Origin: Anaeramoeba flamelloides
Taxonomy: Eukaryota; Metamonada; Anaeramoebidae
Direction of reading: 5' to 3'
DNA: 64,000 nucleotides
Assembly: GCA_027625915.1 (NCBI GenBank)
Contig: JANTQA010000012.1
Span: 11,122,501 to 11,186,500, forward strand
The notes under the pieces were generated by a model, which ran no database searches, was not told the origin of the DNA, and saw only the letters and a program-made list of their open reading frames with translations. Both the position numbers and the translations under genes were made by a program. Positions 47,701-58,596 of this stretch are shown here, in pieces (the first letter of the stretch is position 1; every line of letters begins with the position of its first letter).

Positions 47701-50700
47701 ATATTTGTTAAAAAATAATATGATCTAATATTTTAAAATAAAAAGGTTTTTAATAAAAATGATGGAAAAAAATTTTTTTAAACAATGATAATCTCTTAAA
47801 TTCTTTGTAATTTATTGTGTAATCAATTTTATAAATAATATTGTTAACTTTTTCCCAAATTAGTATTTTTAAAATACGAGTAATTTTTTGGAAATTTTCA
47901 AGTTTGAGAAGAACAATCCTTAAATTTAAAAAGTATAACTTATACCCTTATAATTTTTGTAATCAGCTTTTTTAAAGCACAGTTTACAGTGAAAAATTAA
48001 TTTATTTTTTTAAATTTTGGATGATAACCGTCAAATCTAAAATCCGGAAATTTCTGAAACCCGGTAATTCCATTTTTCTGATCAATTGAAAATATTAGTA
48101 AAAAGTCAAAAATACACTCCCATTTTACAGACAAATAACCCAATTACCCAGCAACTTATAACCTTTCCAATTGGAGTATTAGTTAAATATTCTGAATCCA
48201 CCATTTTTAACTCTTTGGTGAATTCAGAAATCAAAAAAATCCAAAATTTGTAAAATTAATTGAGAACATGACTGAAAATGAAAATCAAATTTATTGCGAT
48301 TTTCCCTTTAGATAAATTCTAAATTTATTAGGAATCATCTTTATAAGAATTATTTTGTTACATCATTTATGAAATAAGAGTTTTATTTACTTTATATCTT
48401 TCTTTTAATAATTTTTTCAAAATTTTAAATTTCTATTGGGAACCTTAGAGAATTTATTTTTTGACAAAATGGTTTTCATAATTTCATGAAAATTTATAAT
48501 AATCAAACACCTCTCTCAAATTCAAATGCTTTCAAATATTTTAAAAGTATAAAAATGTTTTTTATTTCAAAATTTAAAATCAAAAGTGGATTTTCATTTT
48601 CAGTAATGTTCTCAATTAATTTTACAAATTTTGGATTTTTTTGATTTCTGAATTCACCAAAGAGTTAAAAATGGTGGATTCAGAATATTTAACCAATACT
48701 CCAATTGGAAAGGTTATAAGTTGCTGGGTAATTGGGTTATTTGTCTGTAAAATGGGAGTATATTTTTGACATTTTACTAATATTTACAATTGATCAGAAA
48801 AATGGAATTACCGGGTTTCAGAAATTTCCGGATTTTAGATTTGACGGTAATTGTCAAATCTAAAAACTGGAAAATTTCAAACAACACTGAAAATTCCATT
48901 TTTCTTATCAATTGAAAATATTTGTAAAAATGGAATTTCCTGTTTTTTGAAATTTCAAGTGTTTTTGATTTTACTGTAACAAAAACAAACCAAGTTCGTA
49001 ATTGTGATTTTTTTTGAGATTACTCTTCTAAGTTAATGAAATTATATTGTAAATTATTCTTTAGATTTGTTTTTGTTCTATGGTTATTTTGGAAATTGAT
49101 ATTTTTATTTTTTAAAAATGTTTTTTTTAACTTTTACGAATTTTTTTTTTTTTTTTTTTTACAAATATTGAAAATGATTGTTTACCTGGATTAATTTTTT
49201 TCATTTTTTTTATTTAATCATTTATTTTCTGAGTACAAATTTTTATGAATAAAAATTTTATTATAACCTTATTAAAAGTAACTTTAGAAATTATTGAAGA
49301 CTGGTTAATCTGAAAATCTTTATCCAACAAATTAAAAAACATTCTTTTAGGAAATCAAAAAAACTCAAAATTGTATATTTTAAACATCTTGAGCAAAATA
49401 TTTTAATAATTTTATCTAATTCTTATTACAACATGCTTTCAACATTGTCTATTTCAATTCTTCAAATCTTACCCACAGACAAATAGCCACACTAAATGTA
49501 AATTTTGAAATTCATCATTTTTAAAAAACCCCTTTGGCAAATCTTTCAAAATTCATTAATCGAAAAAATTTTTTTGTTGATATTATCTTTTATGAATCAA
49601 CAACTTTTAAATTTCTTTCTTCTTGGTTAAAAACAAATTTTCTTGCATAAAAAGCCTACTTGGATTTTTAAATTAAGAAAGATAAATGTTAAACAAAAAA
49701 TTCCTTTTTTTCTAATTTTTAGTTTGTTGTGACATATTCTAACTTTTATTTTTATTTTTTATTTTTTTATTCATTCTTTTATTTTTCTAAAATATAAATT
49801 TCAAAATAAACAAAACTTAATAAAATTAAATAATACAATACAACAGGGTAATTTATTTATTTATTTTTCTTTATATTCTCTTCTATTTCTTCTTCTTCTT
49901 CTATTTTTTCTATTTCTTCTTATCATTGTTAATGACCCATCCTATTTTTAATATATTAAATATTTCTTATTAATCACATTTTCTTCAAAACGTAAATTAA
50001 ATTTCTCGAAAAAACAAACATATCAAGATATTTAATTTTATTTTGATAAAAATATTATTAATCCTTTACAATTACAATTTAAGAAATGTTTTTTAAATTA
50101 TTTTTATAAAGTAGTACAGAATTAAAAAAATAGAAAATTGTATTTATTTCAATCTTTAAATAAAGGAGTAATAAAAGGAAAATTTGTCAAAAAAAAAAAA
50201 AAAAAGAAAGAAATAAAGAAAGGAAAGGGAAGAAGAAAACTTGATAAAACATTCAAAGAAAAGAAAAACACCAACATCTGTATAACCAAAATAACCTTTT
50301 TTGTTGTTAGATTTTCCAAAATACAAAAAGAATTTAGTAAAATCTTTGATTTTATTCAATTCTTTTGAATTCTGGAAAACACAGTTGGGTTTTCTTGCTT
50401 TTTTTGTTTTATTTCTAAAATATGATAGATTTTCAGAATAAAAAAGAAAACCACTCGAAAATTTTTATTAGATTTTTTTCAATTTTTGAAATAAAAAGAA
50501 AAATTAAAAAATTTTTATTTCATTTCTCAAATTAGAAAAAAAACTAATGTACTTCACAGCAATCTTCCTGTCTCAAAAAGAGTGCAAAAAAAAAAAAAAA
50601 CAGATAAAAACAAAATCGTATTTATTTATTATCATAAATCCTTTCCATAATTTATTAAGTAAAAAAATCTAGTAATTTGATTTCAAGTATCTGAAATCAT

Positions 50701-53700
50701 TCTTTATTTTCTACATTAATTACTTGTCTTTAATTTTGAAAACAAAATCAAGTAAAAAAAGAAAAATTAAAACAAAGAATTATTAATTTAAACAATCTCT
50801 TCGAATATTACATTTACCAGTTTGGTTTGAGATAAGCAATTAAAAAAAAAACATACAAGAAGCTCTTTAATATTTTAAGAAGATATACCCTTTTGTGAAA
50901 AAGAAATCATATAATTCACTTTATATTGTGTTTATTTATACACTCTTGGAAAAATTGAATAAAAAATTGGTAAAAATTTCAATCACTTGTTTATGACTTT
51001 ATAATTATTTTTTGAAAGGGAAATAAAATTTTAACTCTTTAAAATAAGAATCAATTTATACAATTCTTGGGTTTGAAAGTAGATTTTTTATCTTTTTTTT
51101 TAATAGTAAAATACATAACCATATGAGAGTCAATGTATTCTATTCTATGGTATTTTTTAAATAAAAATCTGATTTCATAATAATAATTGTTTTTTTTTTA
51201 AATTTAAAAAGACAATAATATGTTTTAATGAGATATCAATTAAAACTTTCTAAAAGTCCCTTTCATTATGTAATTTTTCAAGGACCAACCTATGTCCTGT
51301 TCTTTCAAAGTCTAATATGACGCTTTGAACAAGAATGGTGTATTTTTTGAAAAAAATTCTTTTCGTTTGATTTTAAAATAATTATATACGAACTATGCTC
51401 TTTATGTTAAAGCTGTAATCAGAATTTAAAAGAAAGTCGTTATTGACTTTTTGATATATTTTTTAAAATCACTTTTTTGACTTTTCTTTGTTAATTGAAT
51501 AAAAATTTCAATTTTGCCTGGAATATAACAAAAATCAACTTAATGTTTAAAAGTACAACATTCAAATAGAGTTTAATTAAAAAAAATTTCCAAAAATCAG
51601 TTATATTTATTTTTATACTCATAATACTGAACAAACCTTTTTCTCCTTGCTACTCCATTGTCCTGAATTAATTTTTCAATGGAAAGTAAAAAATTAAAGT
51701 ATAACCAGATTTTTAAGGGTTAAAAATATGAAATATAATAAGTTATAACAAAAAAGATAATTAGTCAAAATAAACGTTTTCAGAAATAAGTTATTATTTC
51801 CTAAATTCAAATAATTTTAACCAAAATATAAATTATTTTTTATCTTTTAAAATTAATTGAGTCAAAACATTTTGCAATATCAATCCTTATAATATATGCT
51901 TTAAAATTTTCATTTTTGTTATTTGATTTTATCTCATTATAAGTATTTTTGAAAATTTAATACAGAAGTATGGATGTTATATTTTTTTCGAAAACCAAAT
52001 TGGAATTTATTCATACATTCCCAACAAGGCTCAATTAGTTTATATAACATTTATAGAAATAATATTGGTAAACTTTGAATAATGCAAATAGGTCTATAAT
52101 TCAAAGTCAATACATTCATTTCCCCTTTTAATGAATAAATAAAATTGATCTTTTTTTGATTATATCTTCAATATTATTCTTATCCGTAGGGTTAATTAAC
52201 CAATTATTAAATATATTTTGAATCATAATTAAGATATTTTGGATAATCTTGGTTTTAAATTGAGTCAAAGTCATTGCTGTTATCATCAATATTACATTCT
52301 AAATTTTCAATTTTTGGGAATCCTTTTAACAGATTTGTTTTTTTAAATATTTAATTGTATTTTTAATATTTTCAATTGGAAAAACATATCTATTTTAAAA
52401 TCTTTCAAATTTTTTATGTTTAAAGTTTTTAATATAATCTAAATTTTCTTTACTTTGCCCAATTATATTTTACTTTTAAATATAACAGCAATATTTATCA
52501 ATTATATTTTTATTATTCACAATCATTTTCATTTTTTCTAGATCTTTCTAGATTAATTCATTTCCAAAAATTTTTGTTTTCGATTAAATTCCAAGTTTAT
52601 TTCATTAATAAATTTATTCCAAGCATCTTTATTATTATTTTTTTTTTTTGAATCGATTGATTAAGGATTACAATCCCTAAAATTTGAAAAAAAATTATCT
52701 TGTGTAGTGAGTTGTCGATTTGGTTCTTAGCTGATCGATCTTGTACTTGGTATGGATTTTAATAGTGATTCAAAATTGTAATTTTTGACAATTTTTTTTT
52801 TTTTTTTTTTCCGAAATCGAAATTGAAGAGTTTAAGATTAATAGATTGATAGGTGTTCAAGAATAACTTTTGAATTTTGGGTTGTAGAAAAGAATCTTGA
52901 TTTACTTTTTATTCAATTAATCAAATGAAAAAATAAAATTTTTTAAAAGCTCCCAATAAAACCAAACTTAATTAAAAATTTCAATCAACAACCTACAAAC
53001 CACATTTTTTTATAACTTAAGTTCCAGCCAATTAATCTTAAACTCTTCAATTTCGATTTCGGAAAAAAAAAAAAAAAAAAATTGTCAAAAATTACAATTT
53101 TGAATCACTATTAAAATCCATACCAAGTACAATATCGATCAGATAAGAACCAAATCAACAAGTGGTAACAAATTACTCAAGATAATCCTTTTTCAAATTC
53201 CAGGGATTGTAAACCTTAAGTTAGGATTACTTAAAACATTTTTAATTAATGGTGCAATCCTAGAATCATTTTTGTTTTTTTTTTTTAAATAAATTTGTTT
53301 AATAGTTATTTACAAAAACATTAAAAGATTATGGAATTAAAAAAAGTATGAATAACTTGTTATGATCTTCAGATATATATATATATAGTTTCTAATTGTT
53401 TTTTTAAAATGACGAAATAGGATTTTCTTTTTTCTGAAAAAAATGGCAAAGTTTGATAACCAAGAGTTACAAACCAACTTTTAAAAACTTTAAATAATTA
53501 ATCAACAAAAACTCTACCACTTGATAAATTAAATTCATTTTTAAATTGAACTTAAATACTTTTTAATATTTTAATAAAATAAGGGTATTCTGTTGTCTAA
53601 AATGAAATATAACGAGCATATTTTTGATATAGAGTATTATTTAGATCAAAAAAAAGCAACCAATTGGAAAAAAGTAGGATGGGATCAATTAACATAACGC

Positions 53701-55195
53701 TTTTTTATATTCAAATTTCTTCAACAATTTTTTATTTTTTTAAACTTGTTTTAATAAAAATTTCTCGGATTATTTGACAATATTTATATCATCTATATAA
53801 TTGTAAAGAAATCATGAATGTAGGGAACTTTCAAAATTTTTTAATTTCAAAAGTGAAGCAATTCATAAATATGATAAGAAAATATATGAGATAATAATGA
53901 AGACGTGCGAGTTTTTACCACTAGCTGCAATTGTTGACGAACAATTTTTTTGTGTGCATGCAGGGATATCCCCACATTTATCTGATGTTGGAATGATCAA
54001 TAAAATTAATAGATTTAGAGATCCACCAGGAAAGGGTCTTTTGACAGATCTCCTTTGGTCTGATCCATTTCCTAATTATAACACAAGCAAAGGGAGCAGC
54101 AAAAGGTTTGTGTTTAATTCATCAAGAAGATGTTCATTCCAATATTCGTATGATGCAATTGTCGACTTTCTAATTGAAAATGAATTAACCTGTGTAATTA
54201 GAGCGCATGAGGCACAAGATCAGGGATACCAGATGTATAAAAAATGGGATGAAACAAATTTCCCCACGTTGATAACAATCTTTTCCGCGCCAAATTACGC
54301 TGATATGGGCAACAAGGGCGCTGTTTTGCAATATAAAGATCGATCTGTAACCATAAAGGAATTTAAACAAGTCAAGGAGCCATATTCCTTGCCAGATTTC
54401 ATGGATACCTTTGAATGGTCTGTGCCGTTTATTACTGATAAAATTCTTTCGGTGTGGACAACCATCAGCAATCTAACGGAGGAAGATTCTTTTAGTTTTA
54501 TTAAATATAAAGAAGAAATCCAATCAAAATCAAAAGAGAATACAAAGAAAAAGATTTCTTCTAAGGATTTCTTAAACAAAGAAAGAATAGTTAATATTCA
54601 AAATAAAGTGCGTGTTGTGGTGAAACTCATTTCCACCTTTTCCATGATTCGAAAGGAACAAAAATTGAAAATAAATAAAAAAATCAATTCAATTACAAAT
54701 TCAAAAATATTAAGAGCACAGTCCGCGAGGGTGCTACCAATCGATAATACGTATATTTCAACATCGACCTCAGAAAAAATGGAATCAATGCAACCAAATC
54801 TTCCAAAAATTTATCGTTCAATTTCCCATGAAAGCCAAAGATTTCAAGAAAAATTGTTGAAAGGCTATACCAAAGTTTGGTTAGCAACACAGAAGGGTAA
54901 ATCTACTTTCCATCCAAAGGCAATATACACTTTGAATAAAAAGGAAAAAATGCAACAGCTTGATAAAAATGAAATACAATTATTAAAAAAAATCGATAGC
55001 CAAAAGCCAAAAACAAAAACACTTGAGCTTTATAAAAGAACAGATAGTGTACATGATGTTATCGAAATCATGAAACTAGGTAAAATAAATAAAAATTCTC
55101 AAAAAAAATCAAAGAAATTGAAAAAATCACAAACAAAAAAAAAGAAAAAGAAAAGCCCTACAAAGTCTAAAAAGAAAAAAACCATTGAAAATTAA
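41739..55195 (+). CDS. PPP3C: Calcineurin A (PP2B catalytic subunit), two blocks separated by 11.4 kb
   Basis: Calcium/calmodulin-dependent Ser/Thr phosphatase. Block 1 (41739-42387) carries an acidic Thr/Ser/Glu-rich leader, then VLIFGDLHGQFFDLV and FLFLGDYVDRGNYGIEILLY, ending CFILRG. Block 2 (53808-55195) continues GNHECRELSKFFNFK, then PLAAIVDEQFFCVHAGISP, DLLWSDPF, IRAHEAQDQGYQMY and TIFSAPNYADMGN. A B-subunit helix (DTFEWSVPFITDKIL) and a calmodulin-binding-like stretch (QNKVRVVVKLISTFSMIRKE) follow, so this is PP2B and not PP1/PP2A. All metal-site motifs are intact. About 678 residues, with a long Lys-rich tail (human about 521). The join needs GGA across the gap: either GT...AA (42388-53807) or TA...AG (42389-53808). 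A plain GT-AG junction shifts the frame by one base. A one-base error at the acceptor or an unusual intron would explain this. The start is ATG 41739; the earlier in-frame TTG at 41706 is not needed. Confidence 0.92.
45777..45820. repeat. Perfect 21 bp inverted repeat with 2-base loop
   Basis: Arms 45777-45797 and 45800-45820 (AAAAAAAGTCTTTATTTATT plus T and its complement) pair exactly around TC. It would form a snap-back hairpin. No terminator or gene is attached to it; it lies within the calcineurin interruption. Confidence 0.8.
46100..47696 (+). mobile_element. TIR element family F1, copy B, with a nested insertion
   Basis: The termini are best preserved here: ATAAACTCTGTTTCAGTCAA then AGGGGCCCA on the left, and TGGGCCCCTTTGACTGAAAA then ATAGTTTAT on the right. 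Compared with copy A it has about 890 bp extra between roughly 46437 and 47325, flanked by AGCTATTTT / AGCTTATTTG, a possible 8-9 base target duplication. The inserted DNA is AT-rich with long A and T runs and no recognised frame. Confidence 0.7.
47880..49737 (-). repeat. Repeat R4, copy 2 (calcineurin interruption), inverted
   Basis: On the minus strand it follows copy 1 from GTCACAACAAACTAAAAATT (49737 side) to TTTAAATTTAAGGATTGTTC (47880 side). Once the 820 bp inverted-repeat structure at 48026-48848 is removed, its length is about 1.03 kb, matching copy 1 without its own insertion. It also retains the short palindromic element at 48850-48985. Confidence 0.7.
48026..48848. repeat. Near-perfect inverted repeat, 260 bp arms, 302 bp loop
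   Basis: Arms 48026-48286 and 48589-48848 match at all but about five of 260 positions by eye (about 98%). They begin ACCGTCAAATCTAAAATCCG and end ACTGAAAATGAAAATC. The outer 70 bases are related to the short palindromic element next to it (48850-48985) and to 37120-37264. The loop (48287-48588) is AT-rich with no frame. Arm similarity is far higher than in any other repeat here, so the structure is recent or kept alike by gene conversion. If transcribed with calcineurin, the RNA would fold into a long duplex. Confidence 0.85.
50300..50590. repeat. Mosaic fold-back element F2, copy c, partial
   Basis: Shows F2 modules: TTTTCCAAAATACAAAAAGA followed by TTTGAATTCTGGAAAAC, then GTTGGGTTTTCTTGCTTTTT and a palindromic AAAATTTTTATTAG/TTTTTTCAATTTTTGAAATAAA stretch, ending with AATTAGAAAAAAAACTAATG. 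Termini are not clear. Confidence 0.45.
51300..52560 (-). mobile_element. LINE-like retrotransposon fossil, reverse-transcriptase region
   Basis: On the minus strand, broken frames show reverse-transcriptase landmarks in the right order: NWLINPTDKNN then KKRSILFIH and KGEM (about 52125-52210), NYRPICIIQSLPILFL (about 52055-52102), LYKLIEPCWECMNKFQFGFRK (about 51975-52045) and KAYIIRIDIAKCFDSINF (about 51845-51900). The last is the catalytic motif-A region. Many stops show the copy is dead. Boundaries are approximate. It lies antisense to calcineurin. Confidence 0.65.
52661..53219. mobile_element. Fold-back element with 185 bp arms and TTAA ends
   Basis: Arms 52661-52842 and 53031-53219 are inverted copies, starting TTAAGGATTACAATCCCT and ending CAGGGATTGTAAACCTTAA. 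They meet around an inner boundary at CCGAAATCGAAATTGAAGAG then TTTAAGATTAAT. Arms are about 85-90% alike by eye, with a loop of about 190 bp and no coding frame. TTAA at both outer ends would suit a piggyBac-like target site, but TTAA is common in such AT-rich DNA, so this is weak. Confidence 0.65.
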
Positions 55196-55429
55196 CAATT
55201 TTGCTTTTTTTTATTATTTTTAACAACAATCAATTTTTTTTTTTTGTTATATATGTATATATATATATACTTCTTGATTCTACCACTGGATTAAATTATA
55301 ATAATACCATATTATTTAAATAATAAAAATAATAAAATTCAAATTCAAATTCTAAATTACAATTATTAGGTCTAATATTTTTCTTAAAAAAATTTTGAAT
55401 ATCATTTTCAAAATTTGAAAAATATTACT

Positions 55430-55670
55430 GATAAAGTCTAATAAATTTCAATAAATTTTTGCTTCACTTTCCTTTTTATAAATCTTCAAACTGTTTCTTT
55501 ACCAAATAGTCCAGGAGATGGAATATTTTGAAGAACAACTAATTTTGGAGAGTTTTTTACGAGTTGACTTCATAAAATGCTTTATTCGAAGCTTGAGTAT
55601 AATAATTTTAAAAAGGAAAACCAAGTAAAAATTTCCAAACATAAATTGCAATTTGTCAGTATTTTAAAAT
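55430..55670 (-). repeat. Dispersed repeat R3, copy 2, inverted
   Basis: On the minus strand it reads CTGACAAATTGCAATTTATG, TTTACTTGGTTTTCCTTTTT, AATAAAGCATTTTATGAAGT, TTAGTTGTTCTTCAAAATAT and GTTTGAAGATTTATAAAAAG, in the same order as 27870-28110. Confidence 0.55.
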
Positions 55671-56709
55671 AAATACAATTTTTATTATTTTTTCATTTAC
55701 TTTTTTTGAGTTTTCTTTATTTTTCTTTAAAAATGAATTTTTTTTTTTTTTTTTAATTAAAAAGTTTAGAAAAGAAGAAAAATAATCAATGGTATGGTTC
55801 TAATTTTGTAGCCAATGTATTGAATACAAGAAATATTACTGGGAATTTAGCTTTTTCTGAGATGTAATTACCTTGTATTGGAGTTAATTTCTGGTAGTTA
55901 CAGCAACAATACCATGTGTTGTGATTAAATCTGAAAAGTAAAATATTACCAAAACAGTTGGTGAAAAGTGTGGCAGTGATTTAGAAATTTTTGGGATAAT
56001 AAATATAAAAGAGAACACAATAATACCATTCAAAACTTGGGTTGTACAAAATAAAAAGTTTAAAATTAATAGAAGATTTGACAATATATTTGTAAAGTCA
56101 AGATAAAATTACAAAAATCGCGATAATTTCTATCAAATAGGGATATTTTTAAAAATCTCTATAATTTATAAAATCGTGGTATTACATAAAATCGCGATAT
56201 TGAATAAAATCTTGTTAATTGCCTAAAAATTCTGAAAATTGTCAAAATATAGATTAAAAAAGTAATCGTGATATAATAGTTGATGGGTTTATAGGACTAA
56301 TTCAGCAATATTTTTATATTGAAAATTTTTATTTGATCAAAAATAGAATACTGAAAAGAAAAGTTATTCTTTTAAAAACAACAAGAAGATACTTGATTCA
56401 ATCAAGGATCAGATCAAAGATTTTTCATTGTATTTTAATTTTGATTTGGTTGACATATCAATCGATCCTTGATAGATTAATAACTGTAATAAAAAAAAAA
56501 AGATAAATAAATATTATCTTATTAAACTGTGGTCGTAAATTATCCTGAATAAAAGAGCTTCTTGAGCAAATAGCCCTTCCTCGTATGTTTGGGAAAGAAT
56601 TTTTTCTTGTGTTGAAACTTTTTCTTTATTCTATGAAAGTTTAAGGTGGGTGGGTAACTTTTCAAAACAACCTAGGTATATTATCTTCGATTATTCAGAA
56701 TGTATATAA

Positions 56710-56781
56710 TTATAGGTGCTTCTTTTCTTCTTGTTCGTGTTCTTCATATTTTCTTGGGATTGGACCAAAATTTAACTCGAG
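56710..56781 (-). CDS. Possible terminal exon of an unrecognised gene
   Basis: After a possible acceptor (ACCTCTAAG) the frame reads LELNFGPIPRKYEEHEQEEK, then KHL and TAA. The charged, proline-containing sequence and lower AT content look coding, but it is only 23 codons and no neighbouring exon was identified. No family is recognised. Chance cannot be excluded. Confidence 0.2.
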   Translation of the reverse strand, partial: LELNFGPIPRKYEEHEQEEKKHL

Positions 56782-57559
56782 CTTAGAGGTTATTGTTTGA
56801 TCAATCACCAATAAGTAAGATAATTACTCCTACTTATTGTTTGGTATTTAACTTGTGAAGGTAATAACTGTATTTTAAAAAAACAGCAAATCTATTTTAT
56901 ATTCAAGTATATTGTCAAAATAGATGAATATTTTTTTGATCATAATTTTCACAGGAGATTTTGCTTTTATGAAAAAAAAAAAAAATGAAAAGAAAACATT
57001 TTTGTTTCCCCTTCAAAAAATCTCATTCCTTTTATATGGTTTTCTGTTTTTCATTTCCTTCAAACACTACAAAACACTTTACAGCCCTTTCAAAAATTAT
57101 CAAATATTTTTAAAGTGAAAAAAGTTGTAAAAGTGAAAAGGTTTTGTAAAAGTCAAAAGATTTTTTAGTAAGGTGAATTTTTAAAAAATAATTTTTCTTA
57201 ATTCGATATTTTGTCACAATAATGTGGAGTACCACGATTTTATAATTTTTAGAGAATTTTATATGGACCTATCCTGATTTTTTTAGATTGTCGTGAATTA
57301 ATTGCTAAAATTGTGATAAAATATGTTATCATCAAAACCTCTATCTTTTCATTTTTGTGGTATTTTTATTACTCTCTTTACTCTCTTGGCTTTTCATTCT
57401 CTTTTTCTTGTCTTTTTTCAAAAATAAAAAATTATCATTTCATTTTTTCAAGAAAAATTACTTATTAGTTACAATTCTGTCGACATTAATGTTAAGATAA
57501 AAAACTATAATGTTTTTTTTTGGTTTAGGGAAGTGTCTTCAATTACTAACTTTCCCAAA

Positions 57560-58080
57560 ATTTCAAAAAATAGTGTAAAATATTTGATTTTATTGGATTC
57601 TTCTTAAATCAATAAAAATCCCGTGGTTGGTTTTCTTGGGGTCTTCTCTTTTATCTGTTAAGTGTTCTAGGTTTTTTTTGCTTTTTGAAATAAACAGAAA
57701 ATTTTAATAAATTTTCGGTTTATTCGAAAAAGTAAAAAAAAACATAACGAAAATCTATTGATTTTCCTAATAAGCAGAAAGCTCAATAAAAACTAACTTA
57801 TTGTTTTCAGAATTCAAAGGAAATTAAAGAAAATTTTTGAATTTCAGAAATTTAAAAGAGTGGAAAACTGTATTTAAGTTTTTATTTAATTTGAGAAATT
57901 AAAAAAAGATAACAGAAGTTTTCCAGAATTCAAAAGAATAGTGAAAAAATAAATGTTTTACTCAATTCTTTCAAATTCTGTAAAAGATCACAAAAGTTCT
58001 TTTAATTTTTTTAATAGACATAAAAAATAGATAATTTTTCAGTGTATTTCTTAAATTAAAAAAAAAAAAGAAGTTTAGTG
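57560..58080. repeat. Mosaic fold-back element F2, copy d
   Basis: Contains F2 modules in a different order from copy a: GTGTTCTAGGTTTTTTTTGC, GAAATAAACAGAAAATTTTA with AATTTTCGGTTTATTCGAAA, an AATCTATTGATTTTCC piece, TTTTCCAGAATTCAAAAGAA followed by CAATTCTTTCAAATTCTG, and an AATTAAAAAAAAAAAGAAG end. No decamer termini are visible, so this copy looks partial. Confidence 0.5.
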
Positions 58081-58362
58081 GATAATTTTTTAAAATAACC
58101 TTTCCTAATTGACAATAATTAAATTATTTTTTAAAATAATATAAAATAAAAATAAAAAAAAAAGATTTGGATCATTTTCTATGGAATTGCTCAGCCTATG
58201 AAAATAATTGTAAAATCTGGATATATGAATAAAAAAAGTTAATTTTTCGAAATATTAAAAAATGATATTATTACTATTTTGATATTATTAGAAAAAGAGA
58301 TACATTATATTTATTCGCTTTCGTGGGTAATAAATTAATTTTTGAATCTTCAACAAAATTTC

Positions 58363-58425
58363 TAAATAACAATTTAGGAATTCGGGAAAATAAGAGGAAT
58401 TTAAAAACCATATGTTAAATAATAA
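58363..58425. repeat. Short relic of fold-back element b termini
   Basis: Read on the minus strand, TTATTTAACATATGGTTTTT then AAATTCCTCTTATTT joins directly to CCCGAATTCCTAAATTGTT. Those are the outermost left and right parts of element b (36475-36505 and 36688-36706) without the middle, so it is either a deleted copy or a common terminal unit. Confidence 0.5.
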
Positions 58426-58596
58426 TAATAATAATTAAATAAATTATTTTTTTTTATAAACTTTTGAATTAATATCCAAAATAAAAAATTACAAATAATA
58501 AATCAATATTTTTTTTATTCAGTTAAGTGATAGTATATTTTCTTAGATTTTAATTAAAATTGAAATTATTTAGATTTCCCTTGCAAACAAATAAGA

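Larger units (their letters stand above)
42388..53807 (+). other. 11.4 kb interruption of calcineurin A, presumed intron, packed with repeats
   Basis: It separates the Gly and the Asn of the conserved GNHE motif. The left end, AGAG|GTAAAC, is a good donor; the right end, TTGTAAA|GAAATC, has its AG one base late for the frame. Contents in order: nothing recognised to about 45.7 kb; a 21 bp hairpin (45777-45820); the GGGGCCC-TIR element with a nested insertion (46100-47696); R4 copy 2 (47880-49737) with a 260 bp-arm inverted repeat inside (48026-48848); a fold-back relic (50300-50590); a LINE reverse-transcriptase fossil (about 51300-52560); and a fold-back element (52661-53219). No other exon of a host gene was seen. 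Confidence 0.7.

Noticed and set aside
42388-53808. Ciliate-type TA-bounded internal eliminated sequence in calcineurin
   Set aside because: TA is present at both ends, but excision between them does not restore the frame, and nothing else suggests a ciliate genome or code.
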